DNA of 64,000 nt from Anastrepha obliqua (Eukaryota > Arthropoda > Insecta > Diptera > Tephritidae). Position 1 is the stretch's first letter; each line of letters opens with the position of its first letter. The notes under the pieces were generated by a model. The model had not been told where the DNA came from. It saw only the letters and a program-made list of their open reading frames with translations, and ran no database searches. This document shows, in pieces, positions 1-11,414 of this stretch. Position numbers and translations under genes: made by a program. The DNA lies in contig NC_072892.1 of NCBI RefSeq assembly GCF_027943255.1, positions 32,077,792 to 32,141,791 of the forward strand. Direction: 5' to 3'.

Positions 1-486
1 GCTGGAGCGCTTGTTTTTTAAGAGCTTGCAGGCTGTTTGGCTATCCGAGAAGATAATAACTTTGTCCGCGCGTGCCTGACAAGCAATTAATAAGTCAGTT
101 CATAAATCAAATAATTTGTAACAAGCTTTTAAATTTTGGTGTTCATGTATCCAAAAACCTAGCAAAGTAGGGGAAAGTGAGAGAGCAAAATTACATCATT
201 TTGAGGGGAAAATGCAAGGTCGTAAAATTTGCAAATTGTTATTGGGTTTGCATTCCCATACTTTTTTGATATTTTCCTCTTTGAAAGCGATTTCTCGTAA
301 ATTAAAAATTAATGTGCGACATTGTACTTTAAACCCAAAACTTTCTTTTTTGCTCTGATGCCAGACTCCCCAGCCAACCGCAACCGAGTTGGCCAAGACC
401 GAAGCATCAGCAGCAAAAGCATCACAACCATCAGCTAAAAATTTATGTAATTTTTGTGAAGAGGTAGCTCTAACTTCTGCTGGCAA
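1..486 (-). pseudogene. LINE RNase H fragment, split by a short repeat
   Basis: On the minus strand two pieces look like successive parts of a retrotransposon RNase H domain. The 486-196 reading frame contains a D-A-S start and a GWGVW motif, then an IFNLREIAFKEE segment resembling the strand carrying the conserved Glu. Positions 60-1 read DKVIIFSDSQTACKLLKNK, with the typical SDSQ motif. The DNA between them (about 65-240) does not fit the domain and holds a repeat shared with 61.98-62.07 kb. The fragment runs off the left edge. The family, probably an I- or R1-type LINE, is inferred from the RNase H alone. Confidence 0.55.
110..245. repeat. Short interspersed repeat shared with 61.96-62.11 kb
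   Basis: A stretch of about 135 bp with the landmarks AAAGTAGGGGAAAGTG and CATTTTGAGGGGAA recurs near the right end of the window with about 80 percent identity by eye. Here it lies inside a LINE RNase H fragment. No terminal inverted repeat or A-rich tail is obvious, so the class is unknown. Confidence 0.5.
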
Positions 487-805
487 ATTTTTGATTTCAT
501 AAACAACTTTTAATGATTAAATTAGAAAATACTTTTGAGTATTCAAAAAATCAATTTCAAGAAAATATCCTTTATAGAAAAAAAAATGATTTTTAGGAAA
601 GCATGTACGTATGTACGTACGTAAGCAAAAATGCTGTGGAATATGAATCAGTTCAAAAAAGAAGTCAAAGATAAATAAAGAGTGTTGAATTGAATTTATT
701 TCCTATGCCAAAACTCATTCTTAACATTCTGTATATGAGTTCAAAGTGACCCTATGCTTCGCTATGAAGTAAAAGGAATAAATATGTGTATATATACTAT
801 ATATA
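487..805. other. No recognisable feature
   Basis: AT-rich sequence with a short run of overlapping GTAC/GTACGTAC motifs near 605-625. I see no gene, tRNA or repeat boundary. Confidence 0.5.
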
Positions 806-911
806 CAGCTGTTGACAGCTAATTAGAAACGACACTTATTTCAAAATAAATCTTCGATTTTCCTTTTAAACAAGTATTTTCATAACTTTTTGCCAATTTT
901 ATTTAAACATA

Positions 912-1168
912 TCGCACTTGTTACGTTAAAGCGTAACAACTCAAAATCTGAACATTTTCAGTAGAGACGAAAAACTGTTTCCGTAAATATTAATAATATA
1001 GGTATTACAAGGGGAAAAATATGTAATTGCACGAAAATATCATTAAAAACAATATAACGGTTGTTTCATTCTTATCTGTTTCGTAGTTGCGCTAAAATAA
1101 CAAATTTTTGAGTGGTTACTCTTTTGCTTTTCTTTTTGAGTTGTTACGCTTTAACGTAACAAGTGCGA
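912..1168. mobile_element. MITE nested in the Tc1 left arm
   Basis: A 257-bp unit is bounded by TA (910-911 and 1169-1170) and has perfect inverted ends of about 34 bp starting TCGCACTTGTTACG. Each end also carries its own small palindrome, GTTACGTTAAAGCGTAAC. It has no coding capacity. The TA target suggests mobilisation by a Tc1/mariner-type enzyme. The asymmetry of the host Tc1 arms supports a separate insertion. Confidence 0.7.
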
Positions 1169-1321
1169 TATGATAAACTTAAAAACTAGTGGAAAACAAT
1201 TTAATCGCAATTCTTTATTAAATATATATATATTTTTTTAAAGCATGTGAAATGCACGATTTGGATAGGGCAAATAATTAGAAACAGTAATGTATTATCA
1301 GATCAACATAAAGATTATGTT

Positions 1322-2327
1322 AGTATTTGGTTCCATAACCCTTTTGCTTCAACACTGCCTCACATCGATTGCGCATTGATGCAATGAGATTCTGACAGCG
1401 CGCCACAGGTATTGCTTGCCATGCCGTTTTTACTTCGGCAAAAAGGACACCCATATTTGGGATATCTTTGGCACTCACGGCTTTTTTAACGTCATTGCTC
1501 TATTGGGTTTAAGTCCGGACTGGATGATGGCCATTCCGAAACATTGATAGAATTTTCGTCGAAAAACTGTTTCGTCAACTTTGCCGTGTGTTTGGATCAT
1601 TATCCTGTTGAAACTTCCATATAACAGGCAAATTTTCCTCAGCCCACGGCAACATTACATTTTTTAGTATATCGACGTATTTCTCCTTATTTAAAATTCC
1701 ATAAATCCTATGGATTGGGCCAACACCATTCCACCAGAAACATCCCCACACCATGATTGATCCTCCACAATGCTTCACTACCCGTGAAACGTAGCGAGGA
1801 TTGAATTCTTGGTTGATTGGCCGTCGAACATACCTTTTACCATCTGGGCCTATGCGATTTATCTTGGTTTCATCGCTCCAAACGATATATTTCCATTGAT
1901 TTGGAGTCCATGACCAATGGGATCTCGCAAAGACTACTCGCCGTCTCCTTTGTATCTTGGTTAGAAGGGGCTTCTTGCGTGCTGCTCTGCCATGCAGTCC
2001 AGATTCGACCAGACGCCGAGCAATTGTCCTCTTGGATATTTCGAAATTATATTGATCCTGAATTTCCCGTTGGATGTCAGCGGAAGTCTTTTTTGGGTCT
2101 CTTTTGGAGATGATTGCTATCTTGCGGCCAATTTCTGCTGAAGTTTTCCGGGGCCTTTTCTTACGTGGAACATTGTCAACAGTCTTAAAAAGTTGGATAT
2201 GCTTTAAGACGTTAAAAACCATTTTTTTTTGAGCATTTGACTTGCTTAGAAATTTCACTGTACGACTTTCCAGCCTTACGAGGTGCGCAGGGCAGGTGTA
2301 CAGCTGCTGCTTTTTCCCATTACACAT
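1322..2327 (-). pseudogene. Tc1-type transposase, frameshifted
   Basis: Read on the minus strand from 2327, the protein has an N-terminal paired-like helix-turn-helix region, then SDETKI, which carries the first catalytic Asp, then a VWGCFWW segment and [11 protein letters not shown] with the second Asp. The 250-residue frame is interrupted just after that. The remainder is visible in another frame: [12 protein letters not shown], with the third acidic residue at DD34E spacing, followed by a normal C-terminus ending KQKGYGTKY near 1322. All three catalytic residues are present, but the frame is broken after the second, and a stop follows the PIEQ segment. Confidence 0.8.
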
Positions 2328-2962
2328 CTTGAAGATGAATATTTTAGTTGCTTTTAAACAACCAATTTAAAATATATACATACCAAAAAGTCGATTATAT
2401 TACTATTAAAATAGCACAACTTGCCGAATATGCTTCTATTGAACAACTGTTTCTAATTACTTGTCTCAGTTTATTTACCTTGAACTAAGTAACCCATGCA
2501 CTGCGTTGGATAATATTAACGGTACTTCAATTACACAACTACAAAACTAGGCGCATTGGGTAGTAAATAGAGTAACAAAAGCAAGGCAAATGATTTTAAG
2601 AGAAAAAATAACGGTAAATTTAAACAGTTTAATATTATGCTCATCAAGCGTTTATCAAAAGGGAGCGTTTCTAATTAGCTGACAACAGCTGTATACTATA
2701 TACACATATTAGTTCAATATTGATCAAACTTAAGGTTAGATATAATATATAAGGTTTTTGTTTTTGTTTTGCTTTTGTTTCTCTCTCAAAACTGCCGAAT
2801 TATGACTTAGCTGAGTTCAGTACTAACGTATCAAGCGAAATTCATATGACCAGAAGAACATCAATAAAAAGTAACCTGGCTGGCCTTGTCACCAAATCAA
2901 TTAAATATTACAATAGTATTAAACACTTAATCTATCTTTTTGCTTCTACTACTGCTGCCGCT

Positions 2963-3040
2963 GTTGTTGCAACTTCTGGTGTCGTTTCTGGGCTTTTCTT
3001 AGTTGTTGCAACTTCTGGTGTCTTTTCTGGGCTTTCCTTT
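2963..3040. repeat. Short tandem duplication, period 39 bp
   Basis: Two head-to-tail copies of about 39 bp begin GTTGTTGCAACTTCTGG at 2963 and 3002 and differ at few positions. They lie in a short open frame that I do not regard as a gene. Confidence 0.6.
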
Positions 3041-4269
3041 AGGCATTTAATTTTTGAAAAGTCTTACACCAGGATAAAAATACGAAAATTAATATAATTA
3101 TTAGAAATAAATTTCTTAACTTAGCTGTATTGCACTCAGTTTAACCGCTTCCCCACTTTCGCGTTTCTGCTATAAATGCTCGGATCTCAGAAAAAAAAAT
3201 TCCCGTATGCTGCCCGAAGACAAAACATCTTCGCATCAAGTAAACATTGTTTGGATGATCGCTCGACGGTTAGCGCAGTTACTAATTTCGATTCTTTGTG
3301 AGATTTTCTTCACTGACAGCTTTCAAGACGATACCAGAAGCGGATATAAAAAATATTTCAAAGATTGAAAAAATTCTGAAAGTTTTATTGCATATAAAGT
3401 GGCGTTGCAAAATTAATTCTCATAATTAAATGATAGTTGCAACTCATGCAAAAAATTATTTGCCGCGAAGTAATTGTCGTTCTACGAAAAAGTAGGTACG
3501 TATATTTTGAAGGGGTGTTGATTTACAGTCTGCATAATACACATATGTATGTATGTACATATACGACTTTCCATTCCCATAATTATAGGAATATCGTGAA
3601 GCATACAATATTGACAGCTTTGGGCCGCACATCTATAGTATGTAGATAATAACAAATGCTGAATTGCAAAAGTATTTGTAACCAAATATTCCACGTATTC
3701 CAAGCGTATTTCATCATTGGATAGCTCATGCTTGTGGCGTGCCAGAATGCGTTGGGATTACTCAATTCGATAAGAAATGAAATTTTTCGCCAGTCATTGC
3801 GCGGCAATTACGCAAACATACATACATGCATACATATGTACCTATGTGCATGAATACATAAGTACATGTATATGTGTTTGATTATACATATTTTCTCAAT
3901 ACGCCAAGTGCGAAATTTATGCTAATTAATCATAATTAAAAGCTTTATTTCATTTATGTGAATTTATAGAATTTTATGCATACAAATGTAGGAAAATTGA
4001 CTTCTGCGAGGTAATAAGAAAAAAGGCGCAAGTTCTTTCACTTTTTAGCATAAATTTATTTGCTGACACTAATTAATATGTATAAATACATGCATATTAT
4101 TTTCTATAGTTTTTCTATAATTTCCTATGCTATAAAAAAATTTTTTTTTGCGAATCGCAAATGAAAAATAGTTTTTATAAAGTTATGTTGCAAACATTTA
4201 TTATGTACGGGATTTTAGTTTTTTTAGCAGTGTTTAGAATTTTTGGCAGCCGTCCCAGTTCGATGACGT
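3041..4269. other. Mostly unannotated AT-rich DNA
   Basis: No protein, RNA gene or full repeat is recognisable. A TATAAA at 3171 followed by a GT-type donor-like site at 3240 could be a core promoter plus a short noncoding exon, but nothing confirms it. There are several small GTAC/ATGTATG-rich tracts at 3540-3560 and 3815-3880. Confidence 0.4.
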
Positions 4270-4692
4270 CTCTGAAAATGGCAAAGCTGTGCAAATATGC
4301 TACATTGCGCAAAGTTGTGGATAAAAAGGTGAATAGGAATAAAAAAGTAAATAGGAAAACTTGAGTGAAGAAGATCAAAGTTCGTCAACCGAACGGCATT
4401 CACAGCAATCGGGCCTATCTGCAGTCACCGCATGGGAAAATTTTACTGTTGGTATAAGTGTTGGTCACCGTAGCCGAATGGGTTGGTGTGTGAGTAATAG
4501 CGTTCGCCCCTCAGCAGGCAGCGGCAAACCACCGAATGTATTTCTGCCATGAAAAAGCTCCTCATAAAAAAACATTTGCCTTTCGGAGTCGGCTTAAAAC
4601 TGTAGGTCCCTCCATTTGTGGAACTATATCAAGACGCTCACCACAAATAGGAGGAGGAGCTCCGCCAAACACCCCAAAAGGGTGTAAGCGCC
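4270..4692 (+). repeat. Composite SINE-like repeat (copy 1)
   Basis: A unit of 423 bp is about 90 percent or more identical by eye to the reverse complement of 48165-48569. It begins CTCTGAAAATGGCAAAGCTG and continues through a head of about 195 bp. It then has the tRNA-like start TAGCCGAATGGGTTGG (4471) and the conserved SINE body with CTCCATTTGTGG and GGGTGTAAGCGCC. The B-box half of the tRNA-like region, present in other copies, is missing here. The long head upstream of the tRNA-like segment is not expected for a normal SINE. Confidence 0.7.
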
Positions 4693-5437
4693 AATTATAT
4701 GTCTGTATAAGAAATTCAACAAAAAAGGTGAAATACCTTTCCTCTTTTAATTCATCCTCCAAAAGCTGAGTACTAATTTGGTAGATTAAAAACTTTAATT
4801 ACTTTATACGCTTGGAAAATTATCTTATAATTGGTATTTTAGATATAATTTGAACAATTTAAAGCATTGAGAGTGTATGCAATTTTTTACAAACTTTTTT
4901 TTTCTCTTTGCTGACTGAGGTCAAAATGTATGGTATATATTCAATGACAAAAAAGTGCCGATAGTCTTTAACAATAACCATACCGCGCCCGGTCAAATGA
5001 TCGGTTACAAAATTGGATTTAAAAATATAAACTGACTATTTGTTCCTTGGTTAATTTAAATTTATATAAGTTCATACATATATTATGAAATTTAGCAATT
5101 TGCCTTTTTTTGTGTTTGATTTTTTTTATAATATTAATTATGTATTAGAAAAAACGTGATATACCGGTAAGGTTAGAGTTAAACACTAATTTTGATAGTG
5201 CTTTGGAACGGAATATTTTGGTCGGAAGCCTGGAAAAACAGTTAAAGTGGAATTGCTGTTTATTTGATGTGCGATTTACACTCGTATGAGTGATATCTCG
5301 TTGTGAAGGTGCTAATTACTAATTGAAAGAGCCCCCATGTTGAAGTCTAAGTACCATAAATAAAAACTTCACTCAAAACTATAAAAAGCTATAAAGCTTC
5401 TAATCAGTTATTCGCATACAAAAATTACTCATACCTA
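4693..5437. other. No recognisable feature
   Basis: AT-rich sequence without a coding signal or boundary that I can identify. Confidence 0.5.
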
Positions 5438-6107
5438 AAGGGTGTTTCTTTTAGAGGTTAGGTTTTCAAGTTGGCACTACCTTTTTCGTAGATGGTCTTT
5501 TTGACAGCTGTCACTTGATTTATGCTCAGTTTGGTTTGCCATTTCATAATGAATTGACTTACACCTGAACAACGTTTGCAAATCGTGCAAATTTATTACG
5601 AAAATAATGGTTCGGTTCGCGCGACGCATCGAAGAAAATTTTGTTCAGCGATGAAGCTCACTTTTGGTTGAATGGGTATGTCAATAAGCAAAATTGTCGC
5701 ATTTGGAGTGAACATAATCCACAAGCCATTGCTGAGACGCCGTTACATCCTCAAAAAGTCACTGTTTGGTGTGCTCTATGGGCAGAGGGAATCATTGGTC
5801 CATATTTCTTTAAAAATGAAGCCGGCCATAATGTTACAGTCAATGGAGAGCGCTATAGAGCCATGATTAATGACTTTTTCGTGCCTGAATTGGACGATGG
5901 CCCCAATTGCTGCAAAAAGTGGTGGAAAATTGGGCCTCTCGGCTGGAATTTATTCGAGCCAGCCGCGGCGGCCACTTGCCCGAAATCATTTTTAAAACAT
6001 AATGGCAAACCCTTATCTTTATAATAAAGCTAAATTCTTGGCCATAACATTAAATTATATACGTTTTATTTCATGTTGAAAACCTAACCTCTAAAAAAAA
6101 CACCCTT
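5438..6107 (+). mobile_element. DD41D mariner-like element, doubly deleted
   Basis: Bounded by TA, with ends AAGGGTGTTTCTTTTAGAGG on the left and the matching AAAAAAAACACCCTT on the right. The 670-bp copy retains pieces of a transposase. The N-terminal helix-turn-helix (QRLQIVQIYYENNGSVRATH) is joined directly to FSDEAHFWLNGYVNKQNC. A second deletion runs from PELDD to the C-terminal GPNCCKKWW region, so the second and third catalytic Asp are gone. The first deletion joins the same bases as in the copy at 16002-16929. By itself this copy cannot encode transposase. Confidence 0.85.
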
Positions 6108-6390
6108 TAGATATGTAGGCATATAAATAGGTGTGTATGTTATGTAAGTATGTTTATTTAAGGTCCATTTGTGATAAATTCAAAATCAACACTTTTAACA
6201 TCAAAGCTCTTGAAATTTCTTAATTATAATTTGCCTGCTCGTCACTGAATGTTTGAATCAATAGTCAGCCGAAGTGCTTGGCTACTCACACACAATTAAA
6301 AGTGTACAGGATGCATTTTATATTCTAGGTCGATTTCGTTTGGCCGCCATATGGGTTGGGGTGATATTTTTAAGTTGACATTTGATAATT

Positions 6391-6525
6391 ATTGTTGTTG
6401 AAGCAGCATGAAACATAAATAAATTCCCCATAAATTATTGAGAAATGCTGCTGAAGAGATAGTCCTTGGCTGTACTTAAATCCGGGTTACTTCGGTAACA
6501 TAGAATCGATTTCGGGGGAACAGAC
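6391..6525 (-). repeat. (CAA)n-tailed short interspersed repeat, copy a
   Basis: It starts with TTGTTGTTG, the complement of a CAA tail, followed by AGCAGCAT, AATGCTGCTGAAG, CAGTCCTTGGC and CCGGGTTACTTCGGTAAC. The same order of blocks recurs at 20.0, 20.7, 41.3 and 42.1 kb. The tail and the consistent 5'-to-3' layout fit a SINE read on the minus strand. No clear pol III box could be assigned. Confidence 0.6.
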
Positions 6526-7299
6526 AATTGAGAGTCTTGAAGGAAGGGCGGTTGATAACAATTAATAATGCCCCAACAACTTATTGTAATGTTTTGAAAA
6601 CATTTTACGTTAAATATTTGTTCAAATGGAAATACTCGCGAAAAATTATTTGCCAGTCATTTGGTGCCAATCGAGGTAAGGCAACCATAAATTTTTCGTG
6701 TAATGAATCATTTTGAAAATTTACATTCATGCACTGGTAAGATACTATACGTCATCGATGTATTGTACTTCAGAAACGAATGACGCAGTGAGGTAGGGTT
6801 TTAGTGAATGTTGATTTGTCAGGTGTTTTTTTCGTATTCGCATTATTTTCAATGCTTAAATCGAGTTTTTTCACTCTCTTTAGAGTAGTAAAAAAATTCG
6901 GAGTAATTCGGAGAACGTATTCACTCACTAAAACACAATTGTACATGTATTTAATGTGCAAAGTTAAAAACTTTAAGTGATCGATATAACTCGGAGAACG
7001 TATTCGGAGTACTTAAATAATTAATTAGTACTAAAAAAATTAAATAATTGGGCGAGAGTGCTGAAATAGGTGAATACTGAAAAAAGAATGGATTTTTCTG
7101 CTTCTTATTTAGACTAAAAATTTTCAATAAATTTAAATATTTTTTTTTTTTAATTTTGGAACAGTTCGTTTTTAGAGCCTATTTGGTTTTGGTTCGTGGT
7201 CGTCTGATATGCATACATATAAATACCTGTACCCACGGCAAATTCACCGAAAAATGTTACGGCTTTTCTATCGGAGTTACAACATTTATAACATACATT
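6526..7299. other. No recognisable feature
   Basis: AT-rich DNA between a SINE-like repeat and a TTAA-bounded element. A short direct repeat, CGGAGAACGTATTC, occurs at about 6909 and 6992. No gene is seen. Confidence 0.45.
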
Positions 7300-8011
7300 T
7301 TAAGGGGTTATATACAGTTAGAATTAAAAAAAAAATATTTTTTTTCTTAATGTATATATATTTAAGAATACACAGAACCTTTAATATCGTCCTGGTGAAA
7401 AATTTCGGAGTTATACGCAAATTTGAAAAGCCGTTTCAGAGTGGCTGTAAAGTGCTTTTCAAACTTTAAACGAGTTTTTCTCAAAATGGTGTTTTCAAAG
7501 TCGGTGACCAACATTACTCGTAAACAGCTAAACCGATTAGTAAATATATTTTTTAGTAATTAATCGAAGTTTTTAGTAATTAATTAAAGTTGTTTCTCAC
7601 CGATAAATATTTTCTTTTTTATAAACAATTTAAGGTCGAAATTTTGGTCAAAAATCGATTTTTGTTTGAGACACCGCCATTTTGTCAAAAAAAATTATTT
7701 TGCTTATTCCTTCGATTAATTACTAGATTTAACATTATTTTAACGAAATCTGCTTGGTTTTTTCATTTCAGAGGATCTGGTTCAGAGATAGTAGTCACCG
7801 CAAAACGTTTTTTTTTTTAGAAGAACTCCCGGAGCTCAGCTATAGCTCCTTTCCAAATAAATATTTTTACTAATACTAAGTCTTAAAATACAGCTAAAAG
7901 ATGACATAATATGTGTACAAATTTTTAGATCAATAAATTTAAAAGTTTTCTCAGAAGAAATTCTGGAAAATTCGCTTTTTTTCGGCATTCTAACTGTACA
8001 TAACCCCTTAA
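7300..8011 (+). mobile_element. TTAA-bounded MITE-like element E1
   Basis: Begins TTAA-GGGGTTATATACAG and ends CTGTACATAACCCC-TTAA. The terminal inverted repeats are about 21 bp with one mismatch. The family motif is at 7464-7482 (CTTTAAACGAGTTTTTCTC, one change from consensus), 164 bp from the left end. No transposase or other long frame is present. Its interior is clearly related, in opposite orientation, to E4 at 45034. TTAA targeting is the hallmark of piggyBac-type enzymes, but the G-rich ends do not match the usual piggyBac CCC start, so the class is open. Confidence 0.75.
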
Positions 8012-8174
8012 GACTCCACCGCTTTCAAATCTGTCCAGTTCACATAAATCTTAACATTTTTCCGAAATAGTTTATAATATATGTATTTATATATTTTATA
8101 CAATTCGATGGAAAGAAGTGCCTATCTTGTTTTTCTTTTTTTTTGTGTGCGGAGAGTGATGCACTCGTTTGTAT

Positions 8175-8420
8175 CGGGTGTTTTTTTAAGAGCTTGAGGA
8201 CTTAAAATGATCTACAAAATATTGTTGGCATGCATTTTTTTATTATAATCTGGTAGATAATTTCTTGGCCTTTGTTTTTTGATATGATATCCGGCATATG
8301 TCCGTCGAGGCTATGAGTTACATAGTCCATTCGATCAATCCAATTTTCGACTACTTTTTTCAATAAATCTGGCCGTATGGCTTGATTATTGCAATAAAGG
8401 CTTGAATAATGCAATAAATT
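8175..8420 (-). pseudogene. DD41D-type transposase C-terminus with inverted end
   Basis: The minus strand reads RPDLLKKVVENWIDRMDYVTHSLDGHMPDIIS, equivalent to the C-terminus of the 16.0-kb DD41D element, followed by a GGGTGTTTTTTTAAGAGCTTG end at about 8176. The N-terminal part and the other end are missing. The TIR differs from that of the 5.4/16.0-kb subfamily, so this is a distinct lineage. Confidence 0.65.
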
Positions 8421-8578
8421 AATTGAATGGCAAAAGAAGAAGAGGTCCGTCCACTCTGGAAGGATTAAGTAGAGAAGGTTTTTCTAATTGGGGTCGGTTA
8501 ACAGGGGGAAAAAACGACTTATGCGCTAATCAAACATAAGTAGTGAAAAGTATTTATTTACATTGCAAAAATGGAATA

Positions 8579-9255
8579 CAGGGTTCGACTGAAAAGTAAT
8601 GAGACTTTCCGCGCGGAGCGTCTGCCAAGCGATCAACCGAATCGACTGGTGGGGGAAAATGATCGTTGGACCTTCTCCTTCCACTAGAAACTGGTCCCAG
8701 TACGCTGGAAACAGCGGTGCAGTCAACATCGCTCCGTGCAGTGGCGAAAATGCAGCTGATTATCTTTTTCGAATCTCGAGGCATCGTCCCCAAGGAGTTT
8801 GTACCTCCAGGAAGCACTGTAAACGCGGCATTTTACAAAGAAGTGCTCCTTCGGCTGAAAAACCGCGTCGCCCGGGTTCGATCCGACCTCGCCAACAATT
8901 GGACCCTTCATTACGACAATGCGCCGGCGCATACCGCCAAGATGGGGTTCCGGTGCTTCCCCACCCTCCCTACGGGCCAGACCTGTCCCCTCCGGACTTC
9001 TTCTTGTTCCCGTGCCTGAAAAGAAAGCTGAAGGGGAGGCGTTTCGACTCCATCGAGGCGATCCAAAAAACTGTGACAGCCGAATTGAACGCGATTTCGG
9101 CGGATGAGTTTAAAAAATGTTTCCTGCAGTGGAAGGACCGCTACCAGCGGTGTATTGACGCTCAAGGGTCCTATTTTGAAGAATATTATTTGTGTAAGCC
9201 AAAAGGTTTAATGAAACTGCTTAAAAAAGGCTCATTACTTTTCAATCAAACCCTG
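8579..9255 (+). mobile_element. Internally deleted DD34D mariner
   Basis: The copy is bounded by TA, and its inverted ends CAGGGTTCGACTGAAAAGTA (left) and the complement of CAGGGTTTGATTGAAAAGTA (right) differ at two positions. The 677-bp copy holds mariner transposase pieces in shifting frames: RGIVPKEFVPPGSTVNAAFY, then LHYDNAPAHTA with the second Asp, then VPVLPHPPYGPDLSPPDFF with the third Asp, then a normal C-terminus ending near 9190. The helix-turn-helix region and the first catalytic Asp are deleted, and a further deletion removes the segment after AHTA. Confidence 0.85.
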
Positions 9256-10411
9256 TAAATGTACGCTCAAAAGCTTTATCTAACAAATAACAAAAAAAAA
9301 AGTTCTAATAAAATTTTTTCTTTAACTAATTGGGTTTTTTTTAATTCTAATAATAATTTTTTTTAACGAAATGTGATTTTGTTTTTTACTTTCGCACTTG
9401 GACTTTCGCACTGCTGTTTGTCTCGCTTCTTGGAAATGTCATAAATTCCATATCCGGTTACGTGTAATCGTGCACTTGGTAATTTAATATGAATTAATTT
9501 CCGGGTTCGGATGATTTCAAAGCTCGAACAAGCGTACGAATGCAATGGGGTTTTCTTGTATAAATGCATATTTTATTATTTATTGGGAGCTCTCAAACAC
9601 TTTCAAATCAGCATTCTTTTGCAACATTTTTGCAATTTGCATCCAATCAATTTAAGTAAGAAAATTTATAAAAAAACCCAAAAAAAAAGAAACTTTACGA
9701 GATTTCCAGTTCTATTGGAAAGATTATTTAACGAAATACCTGTGCATCTTATTTGCACTAGTATACATAAATATATAAATATAAGTGTATATACAATGGT
9801 GAGTAATTATATTGGTAGCCTAATGAGTATGAATAAATTGTTCATAAACACCGTTAAGTAGTTTATTGTTGCATACGCCAACACACATTATTTTGTTTCA
9901 TGCGATTGCAGACTGGATAGCAACTCATTAGTTCGACCTAAATAGATGAAAGATTTAGGAGAATGTGCACTTCTCCTCTCTTCTTCACATTGCACGGAGT
10001 TAGCTAACCCTTAGGTTCCATTGCATGTTTTACGACAGAAAGGAGTAGTTGTGAAACCAATAATATGCGAAATGAGCCATCTTAGAATTAAGTACGGGTA
10101 CTTTACTTTGCTGCTTAGGCTGGGGAATAAGTTCGTAGCGTTTTCACCGAAGGCTTTGATTTAAACAAACCACAATAATTATATCATGCCCATGTAAAAG
10201 CCCTCATACTATCAACCATCAAGCGGTTTATGGATTACACGCCAAACAAAATCTAAAGAAGCTTGCTTCCCCCTACCATGCCGCAGTGCGCAGATCCTTA
10301 CGCGTATTTCCGACATCGCTCATAAAGGCTATTCTTGCCGAATCGGGCCTTCCGTCTCGATACGACAACATGGAGGGCAAAATATTCAGTGGTAAAGGAA
10401 AATCAGGTGGT
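9256..10411. other. Mostly unannotated, with a LINE scrap at the right
   Basis: No host gene is recognisable. At 10116-10150 the sequence GCTGGGGAATAAGTTCGTAG resembles a mariner terminal repeat without a partner. From about 10260 to 10400 one frame reads LRVFPTSLIKAILAESGLPSRY, a typical thumb-region motif of LINE reverse transcriptases of the I/Jockey/R1 group, so a LINE fragment abuts the SINE that follows. Confidence 0.5.
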
Positions 10412-10595
10412 GGCCGCCGTAGCCGAATGGGTTGGTGCGTGACTACCATTCGGAATTCACAGAGAGAACGTAGGTTCGAATCTCGGTGAAACACCAAAAT
10501 TAAGAAAAACCCCTCCATTTGTGGAACAACATCAAGACGCACGCCACAAATAGGAGGGGGAGCTCGGCCAAACACCAAAAAAGGGTGTAAGCGCC
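10412..10595 (+). repeat. tRNA-derived SINE with A and B boxes
   Basis: The 5' part carries an A-box-like TAGCCGAATGGGTTGGTG and a B box, GGTTCGAATCTC, spaced as in a tRNA. The body has CTCCATTTGTGGAAC, CCACAAATAGGAGGGGG and GGGTGTAAGCGCC. It has lost the middle of the body that is present in the 4.3-kb copy (CCTCGGCAGGCAATGG and AGTCGGCTTGAAACTG blocks). A functional tRNA is ruled out because no acceptor stem can form. It sits between two LINE fragments. Confidence 0.75.
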
Positions 10596-10639
10596 AGGAA
10601 GTTGTCATGTATGGCCTTCTATTTTCATTCTATTCGATT

Positions 10640-11370
10640 TTCACGCCGTTCAATACTGCGCCAAAAGCCAGCGTAAACACATAATTTGCTCCGACAGTTT
10701 GCCCTGTTTCCAAGTCATCCAAAACCACAACAAGTCAAACAAAATCATCGATGGTATTAAAAACATACTAATTTCCCAACGGAGCAGTATCAAAATCATG
10801 TGAATACCTGGGCACTCCGGCATCCAGGGTAACACACTGGCATATACAATTGCCAAGGACATTTCCGTTACACCAACAATCCCATCCGAAGTCATCCTAC
10901 CCAGGACATATACCGATTTATTCAAGAACAGAGACAAACAAAGTTACTTTGCGAATGGTTGTATTATAACCCATTTACCCCAAACGTACAAAATCTGCCT
11001 ATGCATCATCGGTACTTATCAACCACATTACCCTATAAACACGGCTCCGTATTGGGCACACCATAATAACTACCTAGCGCACACCTATTACAACACCTGC
11101 CCCTTCTGCCAAACCACAGCCAGTGTGCATCACCTACTGGTATCCTGCCCAGAACTTCCTTCTCAAAGACATCACCACTTCAGCAACAGAGATCCTCTTC
11201 AACTTTTGATGCCTGCCACTGAAGATAACATAAAAAAAAATTTACACACTTCTAAAGGACACCGACCTACTCCGTCGTATCTGATCCAACACACATCACC
11301 AGCCAGCCGAAAGCCTCTGCTGTTAGCGCTGCGTTTGCTTGAGTTTACTAATAATTTTATTGTCATGTAA
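10640..11370 (+). pseudogene. LINE RNase H and C-terminal zinc-knuckle fragment
   Basis: One plus-strand frame reads IICSDSLPCFQVIQ, an RNase H segment with SDS, then IPGHSGIQGN with the expected Trp before it replaced by a TGA stop at 10801. The frame then stays open to TAA at 11368. The last part holds CPFC and HHLLVSCPE, the zinc-binding pattern found at the C-terminus of I- and R1-like LINEs. Apart from the one stop it is well preserved. The RT fragment at 10260-10400 may be the upstream part of the same element. Confidence 0.7.
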
Positions 11371-11414
11371 GCTTTTAAAATAAAAATTAAAAATGAATAA
11401 ATTATATCAACAAA

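Larger units (their letters stand above)
806..2691 (-). mobile_element. Tc1-like transposon with IR/DR ends, defective
   Basis: The element is bounded by TA and has matching ends: CAGCTGTTGACAGCTAATTA on the left, and its complement with one change on the right. A second copy of the core AATTAGAAAC lies inside each end, near 1274 and 2450, which is the IR/DR layout of Tc1 relatives such as Minos and S. The transposase lies on the minus strand. A 257-bp element is nested in the left arm. Without it, the left arm (about 210 bp) and right arm (about 240 bp) are similar in length. The element is degenerate and cannot make an intact enzyme. Confidence 0.85.

Noticed and set aside
8599..9258. A long 219-residue plus-strand frame as an intact gene
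   Set aside because: Only its second half is mariner protein; the first half is out of frame with the transposase, and the whole lies between mariner TIRs.
9511..9861. 116-residue plus-strand frame
   Set aside because: AT-rich, with no recognisable domain and no splice context.
10412..10490. tRNA gene
   Set aside because: A and B boxes are present but no acceptor stem forms and the unit continues into a dispersed SINE body.
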